From Alistipes sp. UBA936 (GTDB lineage Bacteria > Bacteroidota > Bacteroidia > Bacteroidales > Rikenellaceae): a stretch of DNA of 62,213 nucleotides. Below, in pieces: positions 34,977 to 43,435 of this stretch. Where the stretch lies: the NCBI GenBank assembly GCA_002293505.1, contig DBDI01000001.1, positions 88,899 through 151,111 of the forward strand, in the 5' to 3' direction. The number at the start of each line of letters is the position of its first letter. Within the stretch, counting starts at the first letter, position 1. Both the position numbers and the translations under genes were made by a program. The notes below the pieces were generated by a model. The model was not told the DNA's origin. It saw only the letters and a list, made by a program, of their open reading frames with translations, and searched no databases.

Positions 34977-35870
34977 ATGAGAACAATTCCTCCCTCCGAG
35001 TTGATTTTGAACAGCGACGGCACCGTTTTTCACCTACATTTGAGGCCCGAACAACTGGCCGACACCATCGTTTTGGTTGGAGATCCGGCGCGTGTGGCAC
35101 AGGTTGCGGCCCGTTTCGATGTACGCGAATGTGCAGTCGAGAATCGTGAATTCCACTCTGTTACAGGCATATACAAAGGCCGACGTATGACTGTTCTTTC
35201 GCACGGAATCGGCACGGACAACATCGACATCGTGGTGACGGAACTCGACGCGCTGGCGAACATAGATTTCGCGACCCGACAAGTGAAACCGCAACATAAA
35301 CGATTGACAATGTTGCGATTAGGGACGTCAGGCGGTCTGCAAACAGACCTGCGCATTGGTGACCTTGTTTTTGCTCGCACGTCGGTTGGGTTCGATGGGC
35401 TGTTGAACTTCTATGAGGGTCGTAATGAGGTCTGTAACAGCGATATGGAACGTGCGTTTGTAGCCCATACCGGTTGGAGCGAACAGCTGCCCGCGCCATA
35501 TTTCGTGGACGCCGACAAGAAGTTATGGGAACTTTTCCGTGACGCGACCACGGAGGGGATAACTATTTCTGCCCCAGGGTTTTATGCGCCACAGGGCCGG
35601 TGGGTGCGCCTGAAACCCGCTGATCCGCAACTCAACGAAAAAATCGAATCCTTCCGCTATCCAGCAGAGGTCGCAACATCCAGACGGATAACTAATTACG
35701 AGATGGAGAGTTCGGCGCTGGCGGGATTGTCAGCCCTGATGGGCCATCGCGCGGCGACAATCTGCACAATCATAGCCCAGCGAGTGACCGAGAACGCAAC
35801 GACCGATTATGCGCCGTTTGTTGAAAAAATGATAACAATGTCGCTCGACCGGCTGGCCGATTTCCGATAA
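34977..35870 (+). CDS. Nucleoside phosphorylase (uridine phosphorylase-like)
   Basis: A 297-aa PNP/UDP family enzyme. Motifs: IVLVGDPARVAQVAARF (phosphate-binding start), TVLSHGIGTDNIDIVVTEL, RLGTSGGLQTDLRIGD and NYEMESSALAGLSALMGH, the last containing the ribose-binding EMES pattern. It would split a nucleoside with phosphate to a free base and ribose-1-P for salvage. The uridine-type patterns make uridine the likely substrate, but this is not proven. Transcribed divergently from glmM. Confidence 0.9.
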   Translation: MRTIPPSELILNSDGTVFHLHLRPEQLADTIVLVGDPARVAQVAARFDVRECAVENREFHSVTGIYKGRRMTVLSHGIGTDNIDIVVTELDALANIDFATRQVKPQHKRLTMLRLGTSGGLQTDLRIGDLVFARTSVGFDGLLNFYEGRNEVCNSDMERAFVAHTGWSEQLPAPYFVDADKKLWELFRDATTEGITISAPGFYAPQGRWVRLKPADPQLNEKIESFRYPAEVATSRRITNYEMESSALAGLSALMGHRAATICTIIAQRVTENATTDYAPFVEKMITMSLDRLADFR

Positions 35871-35877
35871 AAATGGT

Positions 35878-35885
35878 TAATTTTG
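35878..35885 (+). promoter_or_regulatory. dnaN promoter, -7 box
   Basis: TAATTTTG matches TAnnTTTG, 28 bases before the dnaN ATG, in the 43-bp gap after the phosphorylase gene. Confidence 0.5.
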
Positions 35886-35913
35886 CATAAATTGTAAACC
35901 TCAGCGAAAAACT

Positions 35914-37035
35914 ATGAAATTCACGGTATCCAGCTCGGCCCTTCTGTCGTTGCTCTCGACGACGGGCAAAATTATCAGCTCGAAAAATACGCTCCCCATC
36001 CTCGACTACTTCTTACTCGAGCTGCGGGGCGACACTCTTCGTGCAACGGCCTCGGACCTCGAAACGACTTTTGTCGGCTCGATTAAGGTGGATGGTGCTG
36101 AATCTGAGGGCATTATAGCCGCCCCTGCAAAGCTGATGCTCGACTCGCTCAAGGAGTTTTCAGAGCAACCACTGACGATCGAGGTAAACCCATCGACCTG
36201 GGAGATCCGCACCACGTGGAAAACCGGGCAGGCGACACTGCCTGGAACTTCGGGTCAGAGTTACCCTGCTGTTCAGGCTCTTGACGACGACAAGAATACT
36301 CTCACGATAGACGCCGACACGCTCGAAGCAGGCATCTCAAAGACACTTTTCGCAACGGCGGATGACGAGCTGCGGCCAGTGATGAACGGTATTTTTATCA
36401 ATATCGAGCCCGAAAAAGTGACCTTTGTGGCGACCGATGCTCACAAGCTGGTGCGCTACACGGCCGACGTGACCAGCGACCAAGCCGCGTCGTTTATACT
36501 ACCTAAGAAGCCGGCGAACTTGCTGAAAACCACCCTGATGAAAGAGTCGGGCGACATCACTGCCGAGTTCGACGCCAAGAACGTCGTATTTAATATAGGT
36601 ACGTACACGATGGTTTGCCGCCTGATCGAGGGCAACTATCCGAATTACAACGCCGTGATCCCGGCCGCAAACCCCAACCGTGTGATCGTCGACAGGGTCG
36701 AACTACTCAACGGCATCAAGCGGGTGGCCGTGTGCTCGAACCAGGCAACCAACCTTATCAAGCTGGAAATCAAGGCAAATCATATCGACCTGCTGGCTCA
36801 GGATCTCGATTTTTCGGTGTCGGCTCGCGAGTCAGTCGCGGCGGTCTACGAAGGCGGCGACATCACGATCGGCTTCAAGTCCACGTTCCTTGTCGAAATA
36901 CTTTCGGGCATCGAAACCCCGAGCGTGGTGATGGAATTGGCCGACTCGACTCGCGCCGGAGTGTTCAGACCGGTGCACGACGACAAACCGGCCGCCGATA
37001 CGCTGATGCTACTGATGCCGATGATGATCTCGTAG
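35914..37035 (+). CDS. dnaN: DNA polymerase III beta subunit (sliding clamp)
   Basis: A 373-aa clamp with the three repeated clamp domains. Recognisable parts are MKFTVSSSALLSLL at the start, KNTLPILDYFLLEL, FVATDAHKLVRY in the second domain, and a C-terminal LMLLMPMM in place of the usual peptide-pocket end. It encircles DNA and tethers polymerase and repair enzymes. It has its own promoter, and an exonuclease gene starts 16 bases after it. It is not next to dnaA. Confidence 0.95.
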   Translation: MKFTVSSSALLSLLSTTGKIISSKNTLPILDYFLLELRGDTLRATASDLETTFVGSIKVDGAESEGIIAAPAKLMLDSLKEFSEQPLTIEVNPSTWEIRTTWKTGQATLPGTSGQSYPAVQALDDDKNTLTIDADTLEAGISKTLFATADDELRPVMNGIFINIEPEKVTFVATDAHKLVRYTADVTSDQAASFILPKKPANLLKTTLMKESGDITAEFDAKNVVFNIGTYTMVCRLIEGNYPNYNAVIPAANPNRVIVDRVELLNGIKRVAVCSNQATNLIKLEIKANHIDLLAQDLDFSVSARESVAAVYEGGDITIGFKSTFLVEILSGIETPSVVMELADSTRAGVFRPVHDDKPAADTLMLLMPMMIS

Positions 37036-37051
37036 GGGGGAGGGGCGTTTT

Positions 37052-37855
37052 GTGAAGCTAAATCTCAAGAATCCAATCATTTTTCTCGACCTCGAGACGA
37101 CAGGGATCGACGTTTCGCGCGACCGCATTGTCGAACTTTCGTTGGTCAAGGTCTTGCCTAATGGCGAGCGCGAGATCAAGACACGGCGCGTCAACCCCGA
37201 GATGCCAATTCCCGCCGAGGCTTCCGCGATCCACGGAATTTTCGACAAGGATGTTCGCGATGAACCTACGTTTCGCGCCCTCGCCAAATCGCTCGCTACT
37301 TATATGGAAGGTTGTGACTTAGGCGGTTACAACTCCAACCGGTTCGATATTCCGATGCTGGTCGAGGAGTTCATCCGCGCCGGGGTCGATGTCGACTTCA
37401 AACGGCGCCGGTTTGTCGACGTCCAAAATATATTCCACATCAAGGAGCGTCGGACGCTTGAGGCGGCTTATAAGTTTTACTGTGATAAGGAGTTACAGGA
37501 TGCGCATTCGGCCGAGGCCGACTCATTGGCGACGTTCGAGATTTTGGAAGCGCAGCTGGACAGGTACCCTGACCTTCAGAACGATATCGCTTTTCTGTCC
37601 GAGTTTTCCACTCGCGACCGTTGTGCCGACTTTGCCGGCCGCATCGTGTTCGACGACAAGGGCGTGGAGGTGTTCGGTTTCGGAAAACACAAGGGCCGTA
37701 GCGTTGCGGAGGTGTTTGAGCGTGAGCCGAGTTACTACTCCTGGATGATGGACGGCGACTTTCCCGGCTACACGAAAAAAGTAATCACCGAGATCCGTCT
37801 TCGTGGCGCCGGTGGTGTTGTCGGCTCGAAAAATAGTGTCGGTCCGAAAAAATGA
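37052..37855 (+). CDS. DnaQ-like DEDDh 3'-5' exonuclease with ExoX-like tail
   Basis: A 267-aa protein. The exonuclease domain (1-175) has ExoI IIFLDLETTG, ExoII NSNRFDIPML and ExoIII HSAEADSLAT, consistent with the DEDDh class. A C-terminal segment (about 205-255) with VFGFGKHKGRSVAEVF and YYSWMMDGDF resembles the short DNA-binding domain at the end of ExoX-type nucleases. It may act as the proofreading epsilon subunit or in repair. The start is a GTG 16 bases after dnaN. Its stop overlaps the next gene's ATG. Confidence 0.88.
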   Translation: MKLNLKNPIIFLDLETTGIDVSRDRIVELSLVKVLPNGEREIKTRRVNPEMPIPAEASAIHGIFDKDVRDEPTFRALAKSLATYMEGCDLGGYNSNRFDIPMLVEEFIRAGVDVDFKRRRFVDVQNIFHIKERRTLEAAYKFYCDKELQDAHSAEADSLATFEILEAQLDRYPDLQNDIAFLSEFSTRDRCADFAGRIVFDDKGVEVFGFGKHKGRSVAEVFEREPSYYSWMMDGDFPGYTKKVITEIRLRGAGGVVGSKNSVGPKK

Positions 37856-39294
37856 AGCGATACCTATTATATATAGCGTTTGCGTTGGCTGCGATTTTCG
37901 CGGTTCTGCCTGTGCGCGGGCAATGGTGGTCGACGGTGCCGCGTCCTCGCGAACGCGCTGAACAACAGTATGATACGCGGCCTGAGCAAGAACCTGATTC
38001 GCAGTGGGGTAGGCCGCCCCAACCATCCCAACGCCAGACTGCCCAGTTGCCTGAGATCGCTGTGATGCTTCCTCTGGCTGGTACCGGTTCGGCGGATAAC
38101 GACTTTACAGAGTTCTATAAAGGGATGCTTCTTGGGCTGGAGGACTTGAAGTTGCGCGGTGTTTCCGCTCGCGTAACTCTCTATGACACTGAACGTTCGC
38201 CTGAGAAAGTGTATTCGATAGTTTCTTCGCCTTCGTTTTGGTCGACCAGCCTCGTGATTGGGCCAGTCTATGAAAACGAGCTGGCCGCGCTGTTGCCCCT
38301 TGCCGAGCAATTACAGATTCCGGTGGTCTCTCCGCTGGCCACTCTCCGCTCGCTCGACAGCCCGGTGTTGTACCAAATGTCGCCCGATCCGGCTTCGCGT
38401 TACGACAAATTGCGATCCGTTTTCGGCATCTCTTCCCGTGGTGGCTACTCTCGCGATAGCGACGCCTTTGGTGGCACTAATAGCTTGACTGATAACGATT
38501 TTTGGAGTCGATGGCGTCGCGCTAACAGCGCGCCGATGGCGGGCGAGGGTAGTGTCGAACCAAACAGCGAGACCGGTAGTGCGACTGGTAGCGCGACCAG
38601 GAGTCAGAAAAATATCATCCTTCTTTCGTCCGGGCCGATGGGCGACGACGAGGATTTCGAGCGCGAGATTACAACGCTGCTCGGCGGACAAAACTTCGGC
38701 CGCTTTACCCTCACCGGCACTCGTTCGCAACCTCGGCGCGGTACTGGCGGCCCCCCGACCGAAAGTGAGGAGTTGGCCGGGCTGATCGACTGGGGCCGCG
38801 AGAACGTTTTTGTGGTGCTCGGCGGTTCGGAAATGGCTGTGGATCGGGCACTTACAACAATCAGTACGTCTTACAACAACGCCTCTGCTCGTGGCTCTCG
38901 CAGGGCCCGCATCCGCGTTGTCGGTAGTTCGCGTTGGGCCTCGTGGAGCAATTTGGACAAAAATTTGTTCTTCCGCCTCGGCGCCACATTCGTTACCTCT
39001 TATTATATAAGCCGCCTGGATGAGCGCTCCGCCGGATTCGAACGTCGCTACTTAACAGCCTATGGTTCAGTGCCTTCACGCGCTTCGTACCGCGGTTACG
39101 ACGCCGTTCGCATCTTCGTCCAGCCGCTTGCCGAGCCGAGCTATATACCTTTTTCCGATCGCGTGGGCGATGTCACCCTTACGCCGCTTCGGGTGCCTTA
39201 CCGCTTCGTTCGGCCCGTTGGCCTTAGTCGCCACGTCAATGCGGAGTGGGCACTGGTTGAATTCAACAGTGATTTTAATATAATAATCAAATAA
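37852..39294 (+). CDS. Secreted type 1 periplasmic-binding-fold protein
   Basis: A 480-aa protein with a signal peptide (LLYIAFALAAIFAVLPVRG) and a Pro/Arg/Gln-rich stretch to residue 65. A type 1 periplasmic-binding (Leu/Ile/Val-binding or LppC-like) fold follows: IAVMLPLAGTGSADNDFTEFY, VIGPVYENELAALLPLAEQL, PVVSPLATLRSLDSP. A low-complexity loop (ETGSATGSATRS) interrupts it near 240. There are no ABC permease genes nearby, so it may act in the envelope like LpoA rather than in uptake. It overlaps the exonuclease gene by four bases and is followed after six bases by the M48 peptidase. Confidence 0.72.
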   Translation: MKRYLLYIAFALAAIFAVLPVRGQWWSTVPRPRERAEQQYDTRPEQEPDSQWGRPPQPSQRQTAQLPEIAVMLPLAGTGSADNDFTEFYKGMLLGLEDLKLRGVSARVTLYDTERSPEKVYSIVSSPSFWSTSLVIGPVYENELAALLPLAEQLQIPVVSPLATLRSLDSPVLYQMSPDPASRYDKLRSVFGISSRGGYSRDSDAFGGTNSLTDNDFWSRWRRANSAPMAGEGSVEPNSETGSATGSATRSQKNIILLSSGPMGDDEDFEREITTLLGGQNFGRFTLTGTRSQPRRGTGGPPTESEELAGLIDWGRENVFVVLGGSEMAVDRALTTISTSYNNASARGSRRARIRVVGSSRWASWSNLDKNLFFRLGATFVTSYYISRLDERSAGFERRYLTAYGSVPSRASYRGYDAVRIFVQPLAEPSYIPFSDRVGDVTLTPLRVPYRFVRPVGLSRHVNAEWALVEFNSDFNIIIK

Positions 39295-39300
39295 CCTGCT

Positions 39301-40083
39301 ATGAAACAGCTACTTATCATCGCCGTCATTCTTTTCGCGGCCTCTTCCGCCTCTGCACAGATCCGCATCGGCGGCCGCTCCATCAACACTTCCAAGGCCG
39401 TCAAAGCGGCCTCCGACGCCGTAACTGCTGTCACTCTTTCCGACGACGACGTGGCCGAGTTGTGCCGCGAGTCGGTCGAGTGGATGGACGCCAATAATCC
39501 CGTCGCAGCCCCCGATTCTGAGTATGGTTCACGCCTTGCTCGCCTGACAAAAGATATGACCGAGGTGAATGGTATATCGCTGAATTTCAAGGTTTATGAG
39601 GTTATCGACGTCAATGCTTTTGCTTGTGGCGACGGTTCGATTCGCGTTTTTGCCGCGCTGATGGACCTGATGGATGACGACGAATTAGTCGCGATTATCG
39701 GTCACGAGATCGGCCACATTGCCGGCCACGATGTTCGCGACGCAATGCGTACCGCTTACCTGGCTCAGGCTGCTCGCGGCGCGATTTCGTCGACCGAAGG
39801 CGGGCTCGCTAAGCTCACCGACTCTCAGTTGGGCGACCTGGCAATGGCTCTGACCGACGCGCAATTCTCTCAAAAACAGGAGTTTGCAGCCGATGAATAT
39901 GGCTTCAGGGTTTGTGTCGAAAACGGATTCAGCCCGTATGGTATGTCGTCGTCGCTCCAAAAATTGGTCGACTTGTCTCAGGGTGCGCGGGCTTCTTCGG
40001 TTCAGAAAATGTTCTCGTCTCATCCCGACTCGGGCATTCGCGCCCAAAGGATGAAAGAGAAGGCCGACGCTCACGTGCAATAG
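39301..40083 (+). CDS. M48 family metallopeptidase (secreted)
   Basis: A 260-aa protein with a signal peptide (LLIIAVILFAASSASAQ). The zinc motif is IIGHEIGHIAGHD near 143-153, and the third ligand glutamate is in QEFAADEYGF. CGDGSIRVFAALMDLMDDDE precedes the active site, as in Bacteroidetes M48 proteins of the BepA/LoiP kind. It probably degrades misfolded envelope proteins. It is six bases after the periplasmic-binding-fold gene, suggesting a shared envelope role. Confidence 0.92.
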   Translation: MKQLLIIAVILFAASSASAQIRIGGRSINTSKAVKAASDAVTAVTLSDDDVAELCRESVEWMDANNPVAAPDSEYGSRLARLTKDMTEVNGISLNFKVYEVIDVNAFACGDGSIRVFAALMDLMDDDELVAIIGHEIGHIAGHDVRDAMRTAYLAQAARGAISSTEGGLAKLTDSQLGDLAMALTDAQFSQKQEFAADEYGFRVCVENGFSPYGMSSSLQKLVDLSQGARASSVQKMFSSHPDSGIRAQRMKEKADAHVQ

Positions 40084-40113
40084 CCTGACCGTGAGGGTCT
40101 TTAGACGTCGATT

Positions 40114-41793
40114 ATGCCCATAACCGTCTCTTTGCAGTTGTCGCCTCGGCAGGCGGCCGACCCACGGTTGTACGTGCCGATTGCGGCTCGTCGGGCTGGC
40201 GTTAGCGATACCCAAATAGCTCTTGCTCTGGTTGTTAAGCGATCCGTTGACGCTCGTCGCACTGCCGGTTCGCCGAAGGTCAACCTCACGCTGGAGCTTT
40301 ACATCGACTCCGAGCCGCCTCCCGAGCCACCTTCGTTCGATTATCCCGACGTCTCTACCCGGACACCTGTCGTCATTGTTGGCGGCGGACCGGCCGGACT
40401 GTTTACTGCGCTGAGACTCATCGAGTTGGGTCTTCGACCTTTGATTTTGGAGCGTGGTAAGGATGTCACCGAGCGCGGTAAGGATATTGCTCTGATCAAT
40501 AAGAACTTAGGTGTCAACCCCGACTCCAATTACGCATTCGGTGAGGGTGGGGCAGGGACGTTTTCCGACGGCAAGTTGTTCACTCGTTCCAAGAAGCGCG
40601 GCGACTACGATCGCGCCCTGCAAACGCTTGTGTATCACGGCGCTTCGCCCGAAATCCTGTACGAGGCCCACCCCCATATCGGTACCGATCGCCTGCCTCG
40701 GATTATGATGGCTATCCGCCGAACGATCGAACAATGCGGCGGGCGGATTATTTTCGGGGCGCGCGTGACTGACATCGAAATCCGTGATGACCAGGCCGTT
40801 GGCGTATGGTGTGGCGACACTCTCATCGAGGGTTCGGCTGTTGTTCTCGCGGCAGGCCACTCTGCCAGAGACATTTACGAGATTCTTCACCTGCGTGGCG
40901 TCGCCCTCGAAGCCAAGCCTTTTGCGATGGGCGTTCGTATCGAGCACCCTCAACAGCTCATCGACCAGATCCAGTATCACTCTTCCGAGGGGCGTGGTGA
41001 GTGGCTTCCAGCGGCGGCTTATTCGCTTGTCAGTCAGGAATTTGGTCGCGGCGTTTATTCGTTCTGTATGTGCCCCGGCGGGTTCATTGTTCCGGCGCTC
41101 ACGTCGCCCGACGAGTCGGTTGTCAACGGTATGTCGCCATCGCTTCGCAATTCGCCTTTTGCCAATTCGGGCATCGTTACCGAGATCCGGCTGGCCGATT
41201 TTGCTCACCTCGCCTCGGAGATCAACCCTCTGACTGGTAATGAATTTGGCCCTCTTGCAGGTCTTGAATTTCAGCGCCGACTCGAGCGTGAGGCCCGAAG
41301 ACAAACTTTCGACGCAGTAGGCTGCCAGACCGGCGACCACTCTGGCGGATACAAGGCTGCTACACAAGCACATATGCCTCAGAGGCCTGCCGACAGGCTT
41401 CCCCTCGTTGTCGCTCCGGCCCAGCGGGTGGCGGATTTTGTATCCGCTCGGCCCTCTGCGTCGCTCCCCAAAACGTCGTTTCTTCCCGGCGCAACTACTT
41501 CGCGCTTAGACGAATGGCTTCCCGATTTCATTTCCTCCGCACTTCGTTCCGGAATATCGACTTTCGGCCGTCGTATGCACGGTTTCGTCACTAACGAGGC
41601 CCTTGTTTTGGGTGTCGAGTCGCGCACTTCGACGCCCGTTCGCATTCCTCGTGACCCCGTTTCGTTGTGCCATCCTCAGATTGCGCGGCTCTACCCGGCG
41701 GGCGAGGGGGCTGGTTTTGCGGGCGGAATTATCTCGTCTGCGCTCGATGGCACACGCCTCGCAGAAGCAATTCGCACGTCGATTTCCGTGTAA
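40114..41793 (+). CDS. FAD-dependent dehydrogenase (COG2509 type)
   Basis: A 559-aa cytoplasmic flavoprotein. After an N-terminal domain of about 85 residues comes the dinucleotide-binding motif VVIVGGGPAGLFTALRL and LILERGKDVTERGKDI, then NYAFGEGGAGTFSDGKLFTR. The C-terminal FAD motif is RLYPAGEGAGFAGGIISSALDG. These are the hallmarks of the uncharacterised FAD-dependent dehydrogenase family. The substrate is unknown. It begins 30 bases after the M48 gene and ends before the long AT-rich gap. Confidence 0.88.
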   Translation: MPITVSLQLSPRQAADPRLYVPIAARRAGVSDTQIALALVVKRSVDARRTAGSPKVNLTLELYIDSEPPPEPPSFDYPDVSTRTPVVIVGGGPAGLFTALRLIELGLRPLILERGKDVTERGKDIALINKNLGVNPDSNYAFGEGGAGTFSDGKLFTRSKKRGDYDRALQTLVYHGASPEILYEAHPHIGTDRLPRIMMAIRRTIEQCGGRIIFGARVTDIEIRDDQAVGVWCGDTLIEGSAVVLAAGHSARDIYEILHLRGVALEAKPFAMGVRIEHPQQLIDQIQYHSSEGRGEWLPAAAYSLVSQEFGRGVYSFCMCPGGFIVPALTSPDESVVNGMSPSLRNSPFANSGIVTEIRLADFAHLASEINPLTGNEFGPLAGLEFQRRLEREARRQTFDAVGCQTGDHSGGYKAATQAHMPQRPADRLPLVVAPAQRVADFVSARPSASLPKTSFLPGATTSRLDEWLPDFISSALRSGISTFGRRMHGFVTNEALVLGVESRTSTPVRIPRDPVSLCHPQIARLYPAGEGAGFAGGIISSALDGTRLAEAIRTSISV

Positions 41794-41819
41794 ATTCGTA
41801 ATCATCTGATTTTCAGCGT

Positions 41820-41840
41820 GGCGACCTTGCTCGGGTCGCC
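41820..41840 (+). terminator. Hairpin after the FAD dehydrogenase gene
   Basis: GGCGACC and GGTCGCC form a 7-bp stem with a 7-base loop, followed only by TATTT. It is plausible as a terminator, but the T-tract is weak. Confidence 0.4.
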
Positions 41841-41841
41841 T

Positions 41842-41869
41842 ATTTAACATAATTATGTTGCTGAGAGTT
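41842..41869. other. Weak dif-like (XerCD) candidate with palindrome
   Basis: ATTTAACATAA (41842-41852) equals the complement of the XerD arm of the E. coli dif site. It begins a perfect 14-bp palindrome (AACATAA/TTATGTT, 41846-41859). After a 6-base centre the other arm does not match a XerC site well. A separate GGCGTGCATAA at 42094-42104 resembles a XerC arm but stands alone. Confidence 0.22.
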
Positions 41870-41927
41870 AAAAAAACTTCTTTCTCAGCGTCCATAGATC
41901 CTCCACAACGCACCCTAAACCCATAAA

Positions 41928-42396
41928 TGACAAATGTAATAGCGAAATTACACCTGTCAAACGGTGTTCGCGGGGCTTGTGTGACAAATGTAATCAAATC
42001 TAACATCGAATACTTCACTTATGTAAAGCCGATAGGGTGGCGTGTGCCCGCTTTACAACCTCCAGACATCACGCGACAGTCAGATTGCATAACGGCGTGC
42101 ATAATTATAGTAGTCAGATAATTACACATATTATTTAAAGTAAATATCTAACTAAAAATAAATAATTCACAATAAAACACCAATAATCGCGTAAAAAAGA
42201 GCAAAAATGTTTACCATAACACACAAATAATCAGCATATAAGACCACTTTACATAAATGGATAATTTAGATAAAAAGAAGCAGACCAGATCGCCACAGGG
42301 TGCGAATTACATTTGTAAACCCACGCAAAACGACAAGAGCCACAAATTTTTAGTCGTAAAGTTTGGTTTACAAAAATAAATCATTACCTTTGTAAA
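41928..42396. repeat. Cluster of TTACA/TGTAA operator-like words
   Basis: Eleven TTACA or TGTAA words occur here. Three are arranged as dyads of the form T(T/G)ACA-N2-TGTAA: 41928-41939, 41982-41993 (identical 12-mers) and 42307-42318 (perfect TTACA-TT-TGTAA). CTTTACATAA at 42247-42256 is the exact complement of 42019-42028. The last pair, TTTACAAA (42367-42374) and TTTGTAAA (42389-42396), flanks and enters the XRE -7 box. They are probable binding sites of the adjacent regulator. Confidence 0.5.
42362..42392 (+). promoter_or_regulatory. XRE regulator promoter (-33 and -7 boxes)
   Basis: TTTG at 42362-42365 and TACCTTTG at 42385-42392, exactly 19 bases apart, with the ATG at 42409. An inverted repeat TTTACAAA/TTTGTAAA overlies the spacer and -7 box. 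Confidence 0.75.
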
Positions 42397-42408
42397 AAAT
42401 CAGAAAAA

Positions 42409-43011
42409 ATGGAAGAAAAGTTGAGACGCCTTATGAAGCACGAGGGGATCAATTCCACTCGTCTGGCTGAGATCCTTGGGATTCAGGCGTCGGGGATTTC
42501 GCACATTATGAGTGGGCGTAACAAACCGAGTTTCGATTTTTTGTTGAAGTTGCTCCAGCGCTTTCCGCAGATCAGCCCCGACTGGCTTCTGCTCGACAAG
42601 GGGCCGATGTACCGTGACGAGATCAAAACAAAGGGGAGCTCCGCAACGCCCCTGTCTCAAGCGCAGCCCCAAGCTTCCGCGGTGGCAAACCCAAGTCAGA
42701 CTCAGGCTAATAGCCGTCATCTGGCTGGTACTGAGGCTGCTTCATTGATGCCTCCTCCGCGTGGCTCCGCAACTACAGACTTATTCGCTGACCAACAGTC
42801 CTTTAACGGCATATTCACGCCCGATAACGATGACATAATTCCCTCCGGCTCCGGCTTTGCTGCCGGCCTTCCACCGCTGTCATCACCGTCGCCATCGCTT
42901 CAGTCGTCGACACACCATTATCGAGTTGAGACCCATCATCCAGTCGAGCGTATCGTGTTGTTTTTCAGCGATAAAACCTTCACAGAGTACCGTCCCGATC
43001 CGACCACCTAA
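42409..43011 (+). CDS. XRE-family helix-turn-helix regulator with disordered linker
   Basis: A 200-aa protein. Residues 1-65 are a lambda-repressor-like HTH (RLAEILGIQASGISHIMSGR, then PSFDFLLKLLQRFP and SPDWLLLDKGPMY), with the form seen in many Bacteroidetes single-HTH regulators. Residues 75-175 are low complexity, rich in Ser, Pro, Gln and Ala. The end, VERIVLFFSDKTFTEYRP, looks like a short conserved C-terminal element. Its own promoter carries an inverted repeat, so autoregulation is likely. The target genes are unknown. Confidence 0.85.
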   Translation: MEEKLRRLMKHEGINSTRLAEILGIQASGISHIMSGRNKPSFDFLLKLLQRFPQISPDWLLLDKGPMYRDEIKTKGSSATPLSQAQPQASAVANPSQTQANSRHLAGTEAASLMPPPRGSATTDLFADQQSFNGIFTPDNDDIIPSGSGFAAGLPPLSSPSPSLQSSTHHYRVETHHPVERIVLFFSDKTFTEYRPDPTT

Positions 43012-43092
43012 TCCACTACAATAAATATTATGTTAAATAAACTTGGTCACATCACAACATAGAATTACGAAGCGCCTCGCCCCGCTCCCGAA

Positions 43093-43374
43093 CTATTTTC
43101 CCACCTCGCTCAACTTCACAAACAGCCCGTCGATTCCGTCGAACATATCCCGCCTCACTGCCGCATAATGCTTGCGAACCAAGCTCCGATTGTTCTTTTC
43201 CGCTGGCTGATTTGCCCTGTCATACAGCGAGTTGCGTAGATCGACCGCTTCTTTTATCACCTCCACGATCTTGTCCTGCCTCTCCGGATGAAAATAGAGC
43301 GACAGATACGCATCGGTCACCACTTCGTCCATCAGATAGTCGATATCTTTTTTCAGTTTTCTCAGACTTGCCAT
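43093..43374 (-). CDS. Small helical protein, unknown function
   Basis: A 93-aa protein, highly charged and predicted all-helical (RKLKKDIDYLMDEVVTDAYL, then EVIKEAVDLRNSLYDRAN). No signal peptide, membrane segment or cysteine is present. I recall similar short proteins as conserved hypotheticals in Bacteroidales, but no function is known to me. It has a strong promoter of its own and stands alone between the XRE gene and argB. Confidence 0.75.
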   Translation of the reverse strand: MASLRKLKKDIDYLMDEVVTDAYLSLYFHPERQDKIVEVIKEAVDLRNSLYDRANQPAEKNNRSLVRKHYAAVRRDMFDGIDGLFVKLSEVGK

Positions 43375-43401
43375 AATTGCTTGATTATTAGATTGTTTTC
43401 A

Positions 43402-43433
43402 CAAAGGTACAAAATAAACCCCGAAATTGCAAA
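43402..43433 (-). promoter_or_regulatory. Promoter of the 93-aa gene (-33 and -7 boxes)
   Basis: On the minus strand TTTG (43433-43430) and TACCTTTG (43409-43402) stand 20 bases apart, and the ATG is at 43374. The two ends of the argB gene and this promoter nearly touch. Confidence 0.65.
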
Positions 43434-43435
43434 TC

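Larger units (their letters stand above)
41794..42408. other. 615-bp AT-rich gene-free region
   Basis: The only gap over 300 bp in the window. It contains a GC-rich hairpin, a 14-bp palindrome with a Xer-like half site, many TTACA/TGTAA words, and at its right end the promoter of the XRE gene. Base composition is far more AT-rich than the surroundings. I see no convincing gene: the open stretches on both strands are short and lack recognisable protein features. Confidence 0.8.
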
